DNA from: Leucobacter celer subsp. astrifaciens
GTDB taxonomy: Bacteria > Actinomycetota > Actinomycetes > Actinomycetales > Microbacteriaceae
Direction of reading: 5' to 3'
Length of the DNA stretch: 64,000 bases
NCBI RefSeq assembly: GCF_001273835.1
Contig: NZ_JHEI01000134.1
Span: 372,001 to 436,000, forward strand
The stretch's first letter is position 1. Each line of letters opens with the position of its first letter. Positions 50,195-58,546 of the stretch are shown one piece after another. A program made the translations under genes and the position numbers. The notes under the pieces are model-generated. The model was not told the origin of the DNA, did no database searches, and worked only from the letters and a program-made list of their open reading frames with translations.

Positions 50195-50441
50195 GCCGTG
50201 CGCCCGCATGCTCCCGTGCCCTGCGGGGGCGGGAGGTACGGCGGCAGCGGAGCAAGTGACAGTGCACACCGCGGGCAGGCCGTGGACTGGGCGCTCTGGC
50301 TGGTGGAAGGTCGGCCCGGCGGCGGGCGAGAACGCCGGATTCCCCTGGCGATATCGAGGGATCAGGTGGCGGGGGCACAGGCGCCTGAGGGGCCCGGAAG
50401 GACACTTGACACGGGCCGAATAGATTGAAAGAGTTAAATCA
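50195..50441. other. Intergenic region with no recognised gene
   Basis: This stretch before the SDR operon holds no supported reading frame. Its right end contains TTGACA at 50406-50411, a -35-like element. The spacer and a -10 such as TAGATT (50421-50426) are too close for a standard promoter. Confidence 0.5.
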
Positions 50442-50463
50442 CAGTGAACGCTAGTGTTCACTG
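50442..50463. promoter_or_regulatory. Perfect inverted-repeat operator upstream of the SDR operon
   Basis: CAGTGAAC (50442-50449) and GTTCACTG (50456-50463) are exact inverted copies around a 6-base spacer. It lies 28 bases before the SDR start. The half-site GTGAAC recurs as TGAACA boxes at 47719, 53591 and 53611, and in reverse at 45565. It is a probable repressor site of the island. Confidence 0.75.
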
Positions 50464-50490
50464 TTGGAGTCGCTGATGCAAAGGAGCAAC

Positions 50491-51279
50491 ATGACCAAGA
50501 CAGCACCTTCGGTTCTGATCACCGGAGCGACCGGTGGCATCGGACGCGAGACCGTGCGCCGCTTCGTGCGGGAGGGCAGCCGAGTCGCGCTGGCCGATAT
50601 CCGCCAGGAGGCCGTCGACGCGTTTGCAGACGAGCTCCGCGCGGAGTTCCCCGGCGCTGATCTGCTGCCGCTGGAGCTGGACCAGTCCTCGGTCGCCTCC
50701 GTGCAGGCCGCCGTCGAAGCGGTGAAGGCCTGGAGCGGTCGACTCAACACCCTGGCGATCGTCGCGGGCGTACTGCAGTCGGAGGGGGTGCCGGTCACGC
50801 GGCTCGCCGTCGAGGAGTTCGAGCGCGTGCACGCGGTGAACCTCAAGGGGCCGTTCATCCTCGCGAAGTTCTTCCTGCCGATCATCCCGACGGACGGTAC
50901 CGGCTCGATCGTGATGGTCGCCTCGTACTGGGGCCGCGAAGCGCACGGTCTGTACGCCGCGTACTGCACGTCCAAGGCGGGCGTCATCAGCCTCATCCAG
51001 GTGCTCGCGAACGAACTCGCCGAGGACCGCATCCGCGTCAACGGGGTCGCGCCCGGCAACACCAACACTGAAATGCATCAGAAGCACCTGCGCGATGAGG
51101 CGGAGGAGCGGGGGATCAGCTTCGAGGAGATGCGGGATACGCACTGGTCGACGATCCCGATGAAGTACGCGGGAGAGCCGCACGTGATCTCGGACGCGAT
51201 CTTCTTCCTCGCGAGCGACCAGGCCTCCTACATCACCGGTGCAACGCTCGACGTCAACGGCGGCGTCGTCATGACGTAG
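50491..51279 (+). CDS. SDR-family oxidoreductase A
   Basis: 262-aa classical SDR. The cofactor motif is TGATGGIGRE, Ser is in MVASYWGRE, and YxxxK is AAYCTSKAG. The substrate lid GISFEEMRDTHWSTIPM and the end block YITGATLDVNGG closely match the SDR at 61524 (GITFEEMKDIEWSKIPL), so they are recent paralogues. AAAGGAGC precedes the ATG at 50491; an earlier ATG (50464) lies next to the operator and has no binding site. Confidence 0.87.
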   Translation: MTKTAPSVLITGATGGIGRETVRRFVREGSRVALADIRQEAVDAFADELRAEFPGADLLPLELDQSSVASVQAAVEAVKAWSGRLNTLAIVAGVLQSEGVPVTRLAVEEFERVHAVNLKGPFILAKFFLPIIPTDGTGSIVMVASYWGREAHGLYAAYCTSKAGVISLIQVLANELAEDRIRVNGVAPGNTNTEMHQKHLRDEAEERGISFEEMRDTHWSTIPMKYAGEPHVISDAIFFLASDQASYITGATLDVNGGVVMT

Positions 51280-51348
51280 AGCGATCCCGGGTACCGCGCC
51301 GCGGGCCCACCTCAGCTGCAACCACGTGTGTCAAAGGAGAACAGAACG

Positions 51349-52155
51349 ATGGACCTCAAGCTCAACGGAAAGCGCGTCCTGGTCACGGGCGGTGCCTCGG
51401 GCATCGGCGACGCGATCGTGCGCACCTTCGCCGAGGAGGGCGCCGTCCCGGTATCGGTCGACATCAACGCCGCCGGACTCGAACGGCAGCACGCCGCGCT
51501 CGCGGAGCGGGGTGCGGAGTCCGCCTACATCGTCGCGGACCTCTCCACCCAGGAGGGTGTCGAGCGTGTGGTCGCCGAGGGTGCGGGGATCTTCGGGTCC
51601 GCTCCCGACGTCATCGTGAACAATGTCGGTTCGGGCAGCCTCCGGACCCTCATCGAAACGAGCGATGAGGACTTCCACCGGACGCTCGAGCTCAACCTGT
51701 TCGCGATGGTGCGTATCTGCAAGGCCTTCCTGCCGGCGATGCAGGATGCCGGCGGCGGCGCGGTCGTCTCCGTCACCTCCGACCTGTCGCGGCAGCCCGA
51801 AGACTCCATCACGGACTATGCCGCTTCGAAGGCCGCAGTCGCGTCGGTGGCCAAGTCGCTGGCGCGGCTCTACGCACCCACGATCCGCGTGAACTGCGTC
51901 GCGCCCGGCCCGATCTACACGCCGTTCTGGTCGGATGAGAAGTACGGCTGGCAGAAGACCGTGGAGGGGGCGTACGGCAAGGAGGGCACCGCCGCGCTCG
52001 ACGCGCTGATCGAGGATCGCGGCATTCCGATGGCCCGCATGGGCACCCCGGAGGAGGTCGGTGCTGCAGTGGCATTCCTGGCCTCGGAGGTCTCCGGCTT
52101 CACGACCGGCGCGACGCTCGGCGTCGACGGCGGCAGCATTCGCGCACTGTTCTAA
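51349..52155 (+). CDS. SDR-family oxidoreductase B
   Basis: 268-aa SDR with TGGASGIGDA, VNNVGSGS, Ser in VTSDLSRQ and YxxxK in DYAASKAAV. The lid contains YTPFWSDEKYGWQKTVEGAYGK, an unusual aromatic-rich segment. AAAGGAG at 51333-51339 is nine bases from the ATG at 51349. It lies 69 bases after SDR A and before the cupin gene in the same direction. Confidence 0.86.
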   Translation: MDLKLNGKRVLVTGGASGIGDAIVRTFAEEGAVPVSVDINAAGLERQHAALAERGAESAYIVADLSTQEGVERVVAEGAGIFGSAPDVIVNNVGSGSLRTLIETSDEDFHRTLELNLFAMVRICKAFLPAMQDAGGGAVVSVTSDLSRQPEDSITDYAASKAAVASVAKSLARLYAPTIRVNCVAPGPIYTPFWSDEKYGWQKTVEGAYGKEGTAALDALIEDRGIPMARMGTPEEVGAAVAFLASEVSGFTTGATLGVDGGSIRALF

Positions 52156-52174
52156 GGATCGAGGGAGACGCAAC

Positions 52175-52600
52175 ATGGATATTCGACGACGCGATACCGA
52201 GCTCATCTCCGAGCACGGCGGTACCATCCAGAGCCTGTTCTTCTACAAAATGGAGGAGCTGCGCAATGAGACGCAGGGCGGGTACCTCGAATTCATCGAC
52301 GAGTTCACCCTGGCCGCGGGGGGCGCGCTGGAGCCGCACTCCCATGACTCCGACGAGTTCTACTACATCCTGGACGGGCAGGGAACGATGACCGTCGGCG
52401 ATGAGAGCGATCTGCTCGGCGCGGGAGAGCTCGTGCGCATCCGACCGAATCTGGTGCACTCGATCAGCGCCGATCAGGGGTCGGACATCCGGGCCATCGC
52501 CTTCGCCGTGAGCTACATGCCCGAGGACAAGGTCGGGTACACGGCGCACCCGACCGATGGCCGGGAGCCGCACTTCGTCTCGACCCACTACTGGGACTGA
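52175..52600 (+). CDS. Single-domain cupin protein
   Basis: 141-aa cupin. Motif 1 reads EPHSHDSDEFYYILDGQG (two His and Glu as metal ligands) and motif 2 RPNLVHSISA (His). All four usual ligands are present, so it probably binds a divalent metal. Cupins beside sugar dehydrogenases often isomerise or epimerise sugars or keto acids. It lies 19 bases after SDR B with GAGGGAGA upstream. Confidence 0.83.
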   Translation: MDIRRRDTELISEHGGTIQSLFFYKMEELRNETQGGYLEFIDEFTLAAGGALEPHSHDSDEFYYILDGQGTMTVGDESDLLGAGELVRIRPNLVHSISADQGSDIRAIAFAVSYMPEDKVGYTAHPTDGREPHFVSTHYWD

Positions 52601-52615
52601 GGGGTCGGAGTGCTG

Positions 52616-53500
52616 ATGCCCGACCGGATCGACCTCCTCGCCACCTCCTGGACGAGCGCGGGTGACGCCGCGCCGCAGCGGGGTGACGAGGTGAGTCCCG
52701 TCCCCATCGTGGAACGCATCGGAGATCTCGTCCGCGCCGGGTGGAGCGGCATCGGCCTCGTCAACGCGGATCTGCAGTATGCGAAACGGGAGATGGGCCT
52801 GCCGGCGTTGCGGGAGGCCATCGACCAGGCCGGGCTCCGTTTCCGCGAGGTGGAGATCATTGCGGACTGGTGGACCGACGGTGAGCGGCGCGAGCGTGCG
52901 GATCGCCTCCGCGACGACCTCTTCGAGGCCGCCGCGGAGCTCGGGGCGCAGCGCATCAAGGTCATGGCCTGCCTGGACGAGTCCGCGCCCCCGCGTGATG
53001 TGTTCGTGCGCGAACTGCGCGAACTCAGCCGCCGGGCTGCGGACGCCGGGGTGGTGCTCGCCCTCGAGCCCATGCCGTTCTCGTCGAACGTGGCGACCCT
53101 GGACGAGGGGGTCCGGCTCCTCGAGGATGTCGGGCACGCTGCCGCGGGGCTCACGATCGACACGTGGCACGTCTTCCGCGCGGGCACCCCGTACGAGCGC
53201 ATCCCGGAGATCGTCCCGAGCGAACTCGTCGCGGTCGTGGAGATCAACGACTGCGCCGCGCAGCCCGTGGGCTCGCTGTGGGCGGACACGGTGGACAACC
53301 GACGGCTCCCCGGGCAGGGGGACGCGGACACCGCGGAGTTCGTCCGCTGGATCGCCGCGACGGGGTTCACGGGCCCCTGGGGCGTGGAGATCATCTCAGA
53401 GGAGCTCCGGAACCTCCCCGTGTCTGTCGGGCTCGAGCGATCGGCCCGAGCCGCGGAGGAGAGCATCCGTGCCGGGCTTGCCCGTGTCACCAAGAACTAG
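52616..53500 (+). CDS. Sugar-phosphate isomerase/epimerase-like TIM barrel (AP-endonuclease-2 fold)
   Basis: 294 aa, xylose-isomerase-like barrel. Likely metal ligands are Glu in LALEPMPF, Asp and His in TIDTWHVFRAG, Glu in VVEINDCA and Glu in WGVEIISEEL. Members isomerise or epimerise sugars, dehydrate inosose or decarboxylate 3-oxo sugar acids. The ATG at 52616 with GGAG is used; a GTG two codons earlier is possible. It closes the SDR-SDR-cupin group and precedes the importer genes. Confidence 0.83.
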   Translation: MPDRIDLLATSWTSAGDAAPQRGDEVSPVPIVERIGDLVRAGWSGIGLVNADLQYAKREMGLPALREAIDQAGLRFREVEIIADWWTDGERRERADRLRDDLFEAAAELGAQRIKVMACLDESAPPRDVFVRELRELSRRAADAGVVLALEPMPFSSNVATLDEGVRLLEDVGHAAAGLTIDTWHVFRAGTPYERIPEIVPSELVAVVEINDCAAQPVGSLWADTVDNRRLPGQGDADTAEFVRWIAATGFTGPWGVEIISEELRNLPVSVGLERSARAAEESIRAGLARVTKN

Positions 53501-53647
53501 ACGCTCGTTAACGAACAGCACACATTTCGGAAAGTTTACCGAGCTGTTACGAAATAGCACTCACCATTTTAGCCGAGTGTGTATTATTACTGAACAGGCT
53601 TGCGCGATAGTGAACAGGCCTCGTTACCTACACAAGGAAGTGGATTC
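53501..53647 (+). promoter_or_regulatory. Promoter region of the Rbs-type importer with repeated TGAACAGG boxes
   Basis: AT-rich for this genome. TATTAT (53582-53587) is a candidate -10. TGAACAGGCY occurs at 53591-53600 and again at 53611-53620, exactly 20 bases (two helical turns) apart, just after the expected start. CGTTAACG with ACGAACAGC lies at 53506-53519, and CACTC-N11-GAGTG at 53559-53579. Several operators are thus stacked on one promoter. Confidence 0.65.
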
Positions 53648-54898
53648 ATGCGTAACAAATATTCACGCTTGACGGCAACCGTCGGCGTCATGGCCGCGGG
53701 AATGCTGGTGTTGAGCGCCTGCAGCGGAACTGGTTCGTCGGGAGACGGCGGCGGAGCGGCTTCCGATCTGCCGGAGTCCGTCGACCTCAAGGGTCAGACC
53801 GTCGCCTCGCTGTTCACCAGCCTGAACAACGACTACTACTCCAGCTGGGACCAGGGAGCGCGTCGTGCGGTTGAAGCCTTCAACGGCGAGTATGTTGCGA
53901 TGACGAACGAGGGCGATCCCGCCACTCAGATCTCGCAGTTCCAGCAGCAGGTCGATGCCGGAGTGAAGATCATCTTCGTGACGGCGCCGGATCCCTCGAG
54001 CGTCGGCGAGATGGCGCGCATCGCCAACGAGAACGACGTCTGCTTCGCGAACACCTGGGAATCGGTGCCGTGGGAGTCGCCCTTCGACTTCGGAGACAAG
54101 TACGTCACCTACGGGACCAACCACTCGTACCAGGCCGCCTATGACACCGTCACGGCGCTCTTCGACGAGATGGGGGGCAAGGGGAACTTCGTGCACCTCA
54201 CCGGGCACCCCGGTTCCACCCCGGACACGCAGCGCACCCTCGCCGTCGACGACGCGCTGAAGGAGTACCCGGACATCACCCTCGTCGATCGTCAGCCGGG
54301 CGAGTGGAACCGCGACGACTCGCGCAACGCGATGGCGGGCATCATCTCCCGGAGCGGCAAGGACATCGACGGCGTCTTCGGGCAGAACGACGACGTGGCG
54401 ATCGGCGCGCTGAACGCGCTGACCGAAGCCGGCGTCGAGGGCGTCCCGATCACCGGCATGGACGGTAACGAGGGCACCATGGAGCTGATCCAGTCCGGTG
54501 AGATATTCGGCGCCTACTCGTCGCTGCCCCAGTGGTCCGCCGGCTTCTCCTTCGTCCAGGCCATGGACGCCTGCGCCAGCGGGGAGACCCCCGCGCCGCT
54601 GAACCGTCAGCTCTGGTCGGGCGGCATCTTCGTCACGGCCGACAACGTGCAGGAGTACATCGACACCTACGTCGGCGACAACGACCCGTACGACTGGGTG
54701 CAGATGAGCCGCGTGGCGCACCCGGACGACTGGGATCCGCAGAACAAGGTCGAGGCGCTCAACATGGAGGAGATGTGGTCCTGGGAGCCGCAGCCGTCCG
54801 GATACGAGCTGCCCGAGGAGTACTCCGCGGCCCTGCCCGACCTCGACGCGACCAACGCTGAGTGGGACGAGCACTGGAAGCTGCTCCGTCGTGACTAG
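53648..54898 (+). CDS. Sugar-type ABC transporter substrate-binding lipoprotein
   Basis: Binding protein of the ribose/LacI-like periplasmic family, 416 aa. The lipobox is LSACSG (Cys25). The core has VASLFTSLNNDYYSSWDQGARRAVEAF, IIFVTAPDP, GVFGQNDDVAIGALNAL and a ligand-contact Asp in ITGMDGNEG. The C-terminal about 70 residues are Trp-rich (DWVQMSRVAHPDDWD, EMWSWEPQPSGYELP) and longer than in RbsB, hinting at a ligand other than a simple pentose. It heads the importer operon and is followed by a small hairpin. Confidence 0.86.
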   Translation: MRNKYSRLTATVGVMAAGMLVLSACSGTGSSGDGGGAASDLPESVDLKGQTVASLFTSLNNDYYSSWDQGARRAVEAFNGEYVAMTNEGDPATQISQFQQQVDAGVKIIFVTAPDPSSVGEMARIANENDVCFANTWESVPWESPFDFGDKYVTYGTNHSYQAAYDTVTALFDEMGGKGNFVHLTGHPGSTPDTQRTLAVDDALKEYPDITLVDRQPGEWNRDDSRNAMAGIISRSGKDIDGVFGQNDDVAIGALNALTEAGVEGVPITGMDGNEGTMELIQSGEIFGAYSSLPQWSAGFSFVQAMDACASGETPAPLNRQLWSGGIFVTADNVQEYIDTYVGDNDPYDWVQMSRVAHPDDWDPQNKVEALNMEEMWSWEPQPSGYELPEEYSAALPDLDATNAEWDEHWKLLRRD

Positions 54899-54945
54899 CT
54901 CCGAGCGGACTGCGGCCTAGACGCACGCACCCCTCCCGCTGTGGT

Positions 54946-54975
54946 GATCGGCCGCACGTCTCCGTGCGGCCGATC
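54946..54975 (+). terminator. Stem-loop between binding protein and permease genes
   Basis: GATCGGCCGCAC (54946-54957) and GTGCGGCCGATC (54964-54975) form a perfect 12-bp stem. Placed after the first gene of the importer operon, it probably attenuates or protects the message so that binding protein exceeds membrane subunits. Confidence 0.8.
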
Positions 54976-55027
54976 GCCGCAGTCACTCCCGATCTCACGA
55001 CTACCCAGCTGAAGGAGCCGAACTCCC

Positions 55028-56005
55028 ATGACACTCACCCAAGCCATCTCCATCGGGCGTGCGGAGCGGAAAGAGACGATCAAGTCGGTCGGCCTTCCGA
55101 TCGTCGCCATTGCATTCCTGCTCGTGCTGTTCTCGATCCTGAGTCCCACCTTCCTGCAGGCCAGCACGTTCGTGACGATCCTCCGCGAGTCGTCCGTGCT
55201 GTTGGTCGTCGCGGTCGGCATGACCCTGGTGATCATCCAGGGCAGCATCGACCTGTCGGTCGGCGCGACGGTCTCGCTCGCGGGGCTGGTGGCGGCGTCG
55301 GTGACGAAGGAGAGCAACGCGTTCGTCGCGGTGATCGCGGCGCTTGCCGTCGGACTCGTCGTGGGACTCATCAACGGCCTCATCTTCGCCTACGGGAAGG
55401 TGCCCAGCTTCCTCGTGACCCTGGGGATGTCCATGGTCGTCGGCGGCATCGGCACCTGGCTGGTCAACGGCCGCCCGGTGCAGGTGTCCGACGGCGGTCT
55501 GCGCTGGATCTCGCAGTCGCAGCTCCTGCTCGGAATCCCGACGCTGGTGATCTGGGCGCTCGTGGTCTGGCTGATCTTCTCCTTCGTCGGCATGAAGACC
55601 CGCTTCGGGCGCTATGCGTTCGCCATCGGCGGCGCTGAAGCCGTGAGCTCGCTCGCGGGCATCCCGAACCGCCGCGTGAAGCTGTGGGCCCTCACCATCG
55701 CCGGGCTGTGCGCCGCGGTGGCCGGCATTCTGCTGACGTCGCGCATCGGTGCGGCCACTCCGGGCATGGGCGACCGCCTGACCCTCGACGCCATCGCAGC
55801 CGTCGTCATGGGCGGCACCGCCATCACGGGCGGCGTCGGCGGAGTCCAGCGCACCGTCCTCGGCGTGCTGGTCATCACGATCCTCAGCGTCGGGCTGAAC
55901 TCCATGGGCGTGCAGCCCTACATGCAGGCGATCATCCAGGGTCTCGTCGTCGTCGCGGCGGTCGCGCTCACGCTCGATCGCGCCAAGCTCACCGTGATCA
56001 AGTAG
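55028..56005 (+). CDS. Sugar-type ABC transporter permease, RbsC-like
   Basis: 325-aa membrane subunit with about nine to ten helices. The family blocks MTLVIIQGSIDLSVGATVSLAG and RFGRYAFAIGGAEAVSSLAGIPNRRVKLW (the coupling segment) are clear. It lies 129 bases after the binding protein and 24 bases before the ATPase. It forms a homodimer in known Rbs systems. Confidence 0.88.
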   Translation: MTLTQAISIGRAERKETIKSVGLPIVAIAFLLVLFSILSPTFLQASTFVTILRESSVLLVVAVGMTLVIIQGSIDLSVGATVSLAGLVAASVTKESNAFVAVIAALAVGLVVGLINGLIFAYGKVPSFLVTLGMSMVVGGIGTWLVNGRPVQVSDGGLRWISQSQLLLGIPTLVIWALVVWLIFSFVGMKTRFGRYAFAIGGAEAVSSLAGIPNRRVKLWALTIAGLCAAVAGILLTSRIGAATPGMGDRLTLDAIAAVVMGGTAITGGVGGVQRTVLGVLVITILSVGLNSMGVQPYMQAIIQGLVVVAAVALTLDRAKLTVIK

Positions 56006-56029
56006 CTCCCAGGGGTTGGAGAGGCAGTC

Positions 56030-57559
56030 ATGAACGAGACACCCATTCTGGTCGCGCGCGGGCTGGACAAGCGCTTCGGCCCGGTGCACGCGAACAAGGC
56101 CGTCGACCTCGATGTGCGGGTCGGAGAGGTCCTCGGGCTGGTGGGCGAGAACGGAGCCGGGAAGTCGACGCTGCTTTCGATGCTCAGCGGCACGCTCGCG
56201 GCCGATGAGGGAACCCTCGAGCTCAACGGCGAGGCGGTGAAGTTCACCACTTACCACCAGGCGACACGCAGGGGCGTATTCCGCGTGTACCAGCACCAGG
56301 CGCTCGTGCCGAACGTCACGGTGGCGGAGAACATCTACCTGGCGCAGGAGACGGAGTTCACTCGGTTCGGCGTGCTCAACAAGCGGGCGATGGAACGGAG
56401 CACCCAGGAGATCTTCGACGACCTCGGCGTCACGCTCGAGCCGAGCGCCCAGCTCAGCCGGCTGAGCTTCGCGGAACGCCAGGTCGTGGAGATCGTGCGC
56501 TGCCTGGCGCAGGCCCGGCTCCTGGGGATCGCGCACCCGGTGATCTTGCTCGACGAGCCGACGAGCGCGCTGACACGCGGCCAGATCGACTTCTTCTTCG
56601 ACTTCGTGAACCGCATCAAGGATCAGGCGGCTCAGGTGTTCGTGTCGCACCGGCTCGAGGAGATCGTGGCGCTCTGCGACCGGCTCGTCGTCCTCAAGGA
56701 CGGTGAGAAGGTCGCGGAGAACGACCGGCCCCGCGAGCTGAGCGAGAGCGAGATCCACTCGATGATGGTCGGCCGGAGTATCGCCATGCACAGTCGGCAG
56801 CGGACGATCACGGACGAGGTCCGCGCCTCGGTCGAGCCGGTGCTCGTGCTCGATGGGTTTTCGAGCTCGACCTTCAGCGACGTCTCCTTGCGGGTCGCCC
56901 CCGGGGAGATCGTGGGTATCGCCGGGGTCGTCGGATCGGGCAAATCCCATCTCGGACGGGCCATCTTCGAGCTCGGGGCCGGCTGCAGCGGCACGATCAC
57001 CGTGCGCGGAAGCGCTCCGGCCCGCACGGGTCCCCGGTTCGGGATCCGGGAGTCGGTCGGCTACGTCCCGACCGAGCGTCACCGGGAGGGACTCGTGCTC
57101 GGCATGACCGTCGCCCAGAACCTGTCGCTGCCCTATGTGGGGGCCGCCATCGCCGCCTCGCCGGTCATCGACGGCGCGCGCGAGCGGCGCGAGACGGTGA
57201 CCGCGATCGAGCAGCTGAGCATCAAGACTCCCGGTCCGAACACCCTGATCCGCAACCTGAGCGGCGGTAACCAGCAGAAGGTCATCCTCGCGCGCTGGCT
57301 CACCCTCGAGTCGAAGATCCTGGTGCTCGACAATCCCACCAACGGCGTGGATGTGGGCGCGAAGGGCGAGATCTACTCGATCCTGGACGACATCACCGCC
57401 CGAGGCATCTCCGTGATCCTGATCAGCGATGACCTGCCCGAGCTCATCACCATGAGCGATCGGATCCTCGTCATGAAGGACGGGAAGATCCGCTCCGAGC
57501 ACGATGTCGCATCCGACGTCCCGCCCACCGAGGTGGACCTCGTCGCCGACATGGTGTGA
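56030..57559 (+). CDS. Sugar-type ABC transporter ATPase, tandem-domain RbsA-like
   Basis: 509 aa with two nucleotide-binding domains. Domain 1 has Walker A GENGAGKST, an atypical signature LSFAERQVVEIVR and Walker B VILLDEPTSALT. Domain 2 has Walker A GVVGSGKSH, signature LSGGNQQKV and a Walker B reading LVLDNPTNGVD, where Asn takes the place of the catalytic Glu. One ATP site is thus likely non-hydrolytic, as is usual for this family. It is coupled to the aldo/keto reductase gene 27 bases downstream. Confidence 0.89.
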   Translation: MNETPILVARGLDKRFGPVHANKAVDLDVRVGEVLGLVGENGAGKSTLLSMLSGTLAADEGTLELNGEAVKFTTYHQATRRGVFRVYQHQALVPNVTVAENIYLAQETEFTRFGVLNKRAMERSTQEIFDDLGVTLEPSAQLSRLSFAERQVVEIVRCLAQARLLGIAHPVILLDEPTSALTRGQIDFFFDFVNRIKDQAAQVFVSHRLEEIVALCDRLVVLKDGEKVAENDRPRELSESEIHSMMVGRSIAMHSRQRTITDEVRASVEPVLVLDGFSSSTFSDVSLRVAPGEIVGIAGVVGSGKSHLGRAIFELGAGCSGTITVRGSAPARTGPRFGIRESVGYVPTERHREGLVLGMTVAQNLSLPYVGAAIAASPVIDGARERRETVTAIEQLSIKTPGPNTLIRNLSGGNQQKVILARWLTLESKILVLDNPTNGVDVGAKGEIYSILDDITARGISVILISDDLPELITMSDRILVMKDGKIRSEHDVASDVPPTEVDLVADMV

Positions 57560-57586
57560 CCACCGCGAACCGACGAAGGAGTCGAC

Positions 57587-58546
57587 ATGGAATACCGTCC
57601 CCTGGGTGACACCGGCCTCGAGGTCTCCGCGATCTCGTTCGGCACCGCCCCGCTCGGGCAACTGTTCGGGCCGGTGCCGTTCGAGCGCGCGCGCGACGCG
57701 GTCTTCGCCGCGGTCGACCTCGGCATGAACCTCGTGGACACGTCGTCGTACTACGGCGACGCGGAGGATCGTCTCGGCCGGATCATAGGGGACCTGCCCG
57801 ACGACGTGCTCATCGCGACCAAGGGCGGCCGCCTGGGGTGGGACACCTTCGATTTCTCGCCCGCCGGTATCCGGGCCGGCCTCGAAGCGAGCCTGGCCCG
57901 GCTGGGCCGAGACTACGTCGACATCTTCCAGCTGCACGACATCGATTTCGTACCGCTCGGACCGGTGCTGCACGACGCCTACGCGGAACTCCTGCAGCTG
58001 CGCGAGGAGGGAAAATGCCGATTCATCGGGATGACCGGCTACTCGCTCCCCACGACTCGTCGGGTGCTGCTCGAGACCGACGTCGACGTCGTGCTGAACT
58101 ACTCGCACGGCACCCTGCTCGACAACTCGTTGTCGGACGAGCTGGCGCCCATCGCGCGGGAACGGGGTACCGGTCTGATCAACGCGGCGGCGGTGTCGCT
58201 CGGGATCCTGACCCCTGGAGTGCTGCGGATGGAGCAGCACAACATCGCCTCCGACATCTCCCTGCACGCGGCGCAATCGATGGCCCGAACCGCCGAGCGG
58301 CACGGTGCGGACATCGCGTTCGTCGCGAATCAGTACGCGTTGCAGCGGGTGCAGAGCGACACGACCGTGATCGGCTCGACCAGCATCGACCACCTGACCG
58401 CAGCCGTGTCGGCGCTCACGACTCCGATCGACGAGGAGCTCCTCGCCGAGCTGCTGGAATCCCGGCTCCCAGTCGATGCGCAGCAGTGGGACGTCGGCCT
58501 CCCGGAGAACAACGTGTGGGACTGGCGCGACGGAGAAACGGCGTGA
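57587..58546 (+). CDS. Aldo/keto reductase (L-galactose/L-fucose dehydrogenase-like)
   Basis: 319-aa barrel oxidoreductase. Catalytic Asp/Tyr are in VDTSSYYGDAEDRLG, Lys in IATKGGRLGWDTFDF and His in FQLHDIDFVPLG. The YYG and TKxGR segments resemble L-fucose/L-galactose/D-threo-aldose dehydrogenases, which oxidise free sugars to lactones. As the gene directly after the sugar importer it is a good candidate for the first catabolic step. AAGGAG precedes the ATG. Its end overlaps the possible start of the MFS gene. Confidence 0.86.
   Translation: MEYRPLGDTGLEVSAISFGTAPLGQLFGPVPFERARDAVFAAVDLGMNLVDTSSYYGDAEDRLGRIIGDLPDDVLIATKGGRLGWDTFDFSPAGIRAGLEASLARLGRDYVDIFQLHDIDFVPLGPVLHDAYAELLQLREEGKCRFIGMTGYSLPTTRRVLLETDVDVVLNYSHGTLLDNSLSDELAPIARERGTGLINAAAVSLGILTPGVLRMEQHNIASDISLHAAQSMARTAERHGADIAFVANQYALQRVQSDTTVIGSTSIDHLTAAVSALTTPIDEELLAELLESRLPVDAQQWDVGLPENNVWDWRDGETA

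Noticed and set aside
55001..58393. Open frame of 1130 codons on the minus strand over the importer and aldo/keto reductase genes
   Set aside because: It opposes three genes with clear Walker, permease and reductase motifs. Its composition is that of a reverse-frame shadow.
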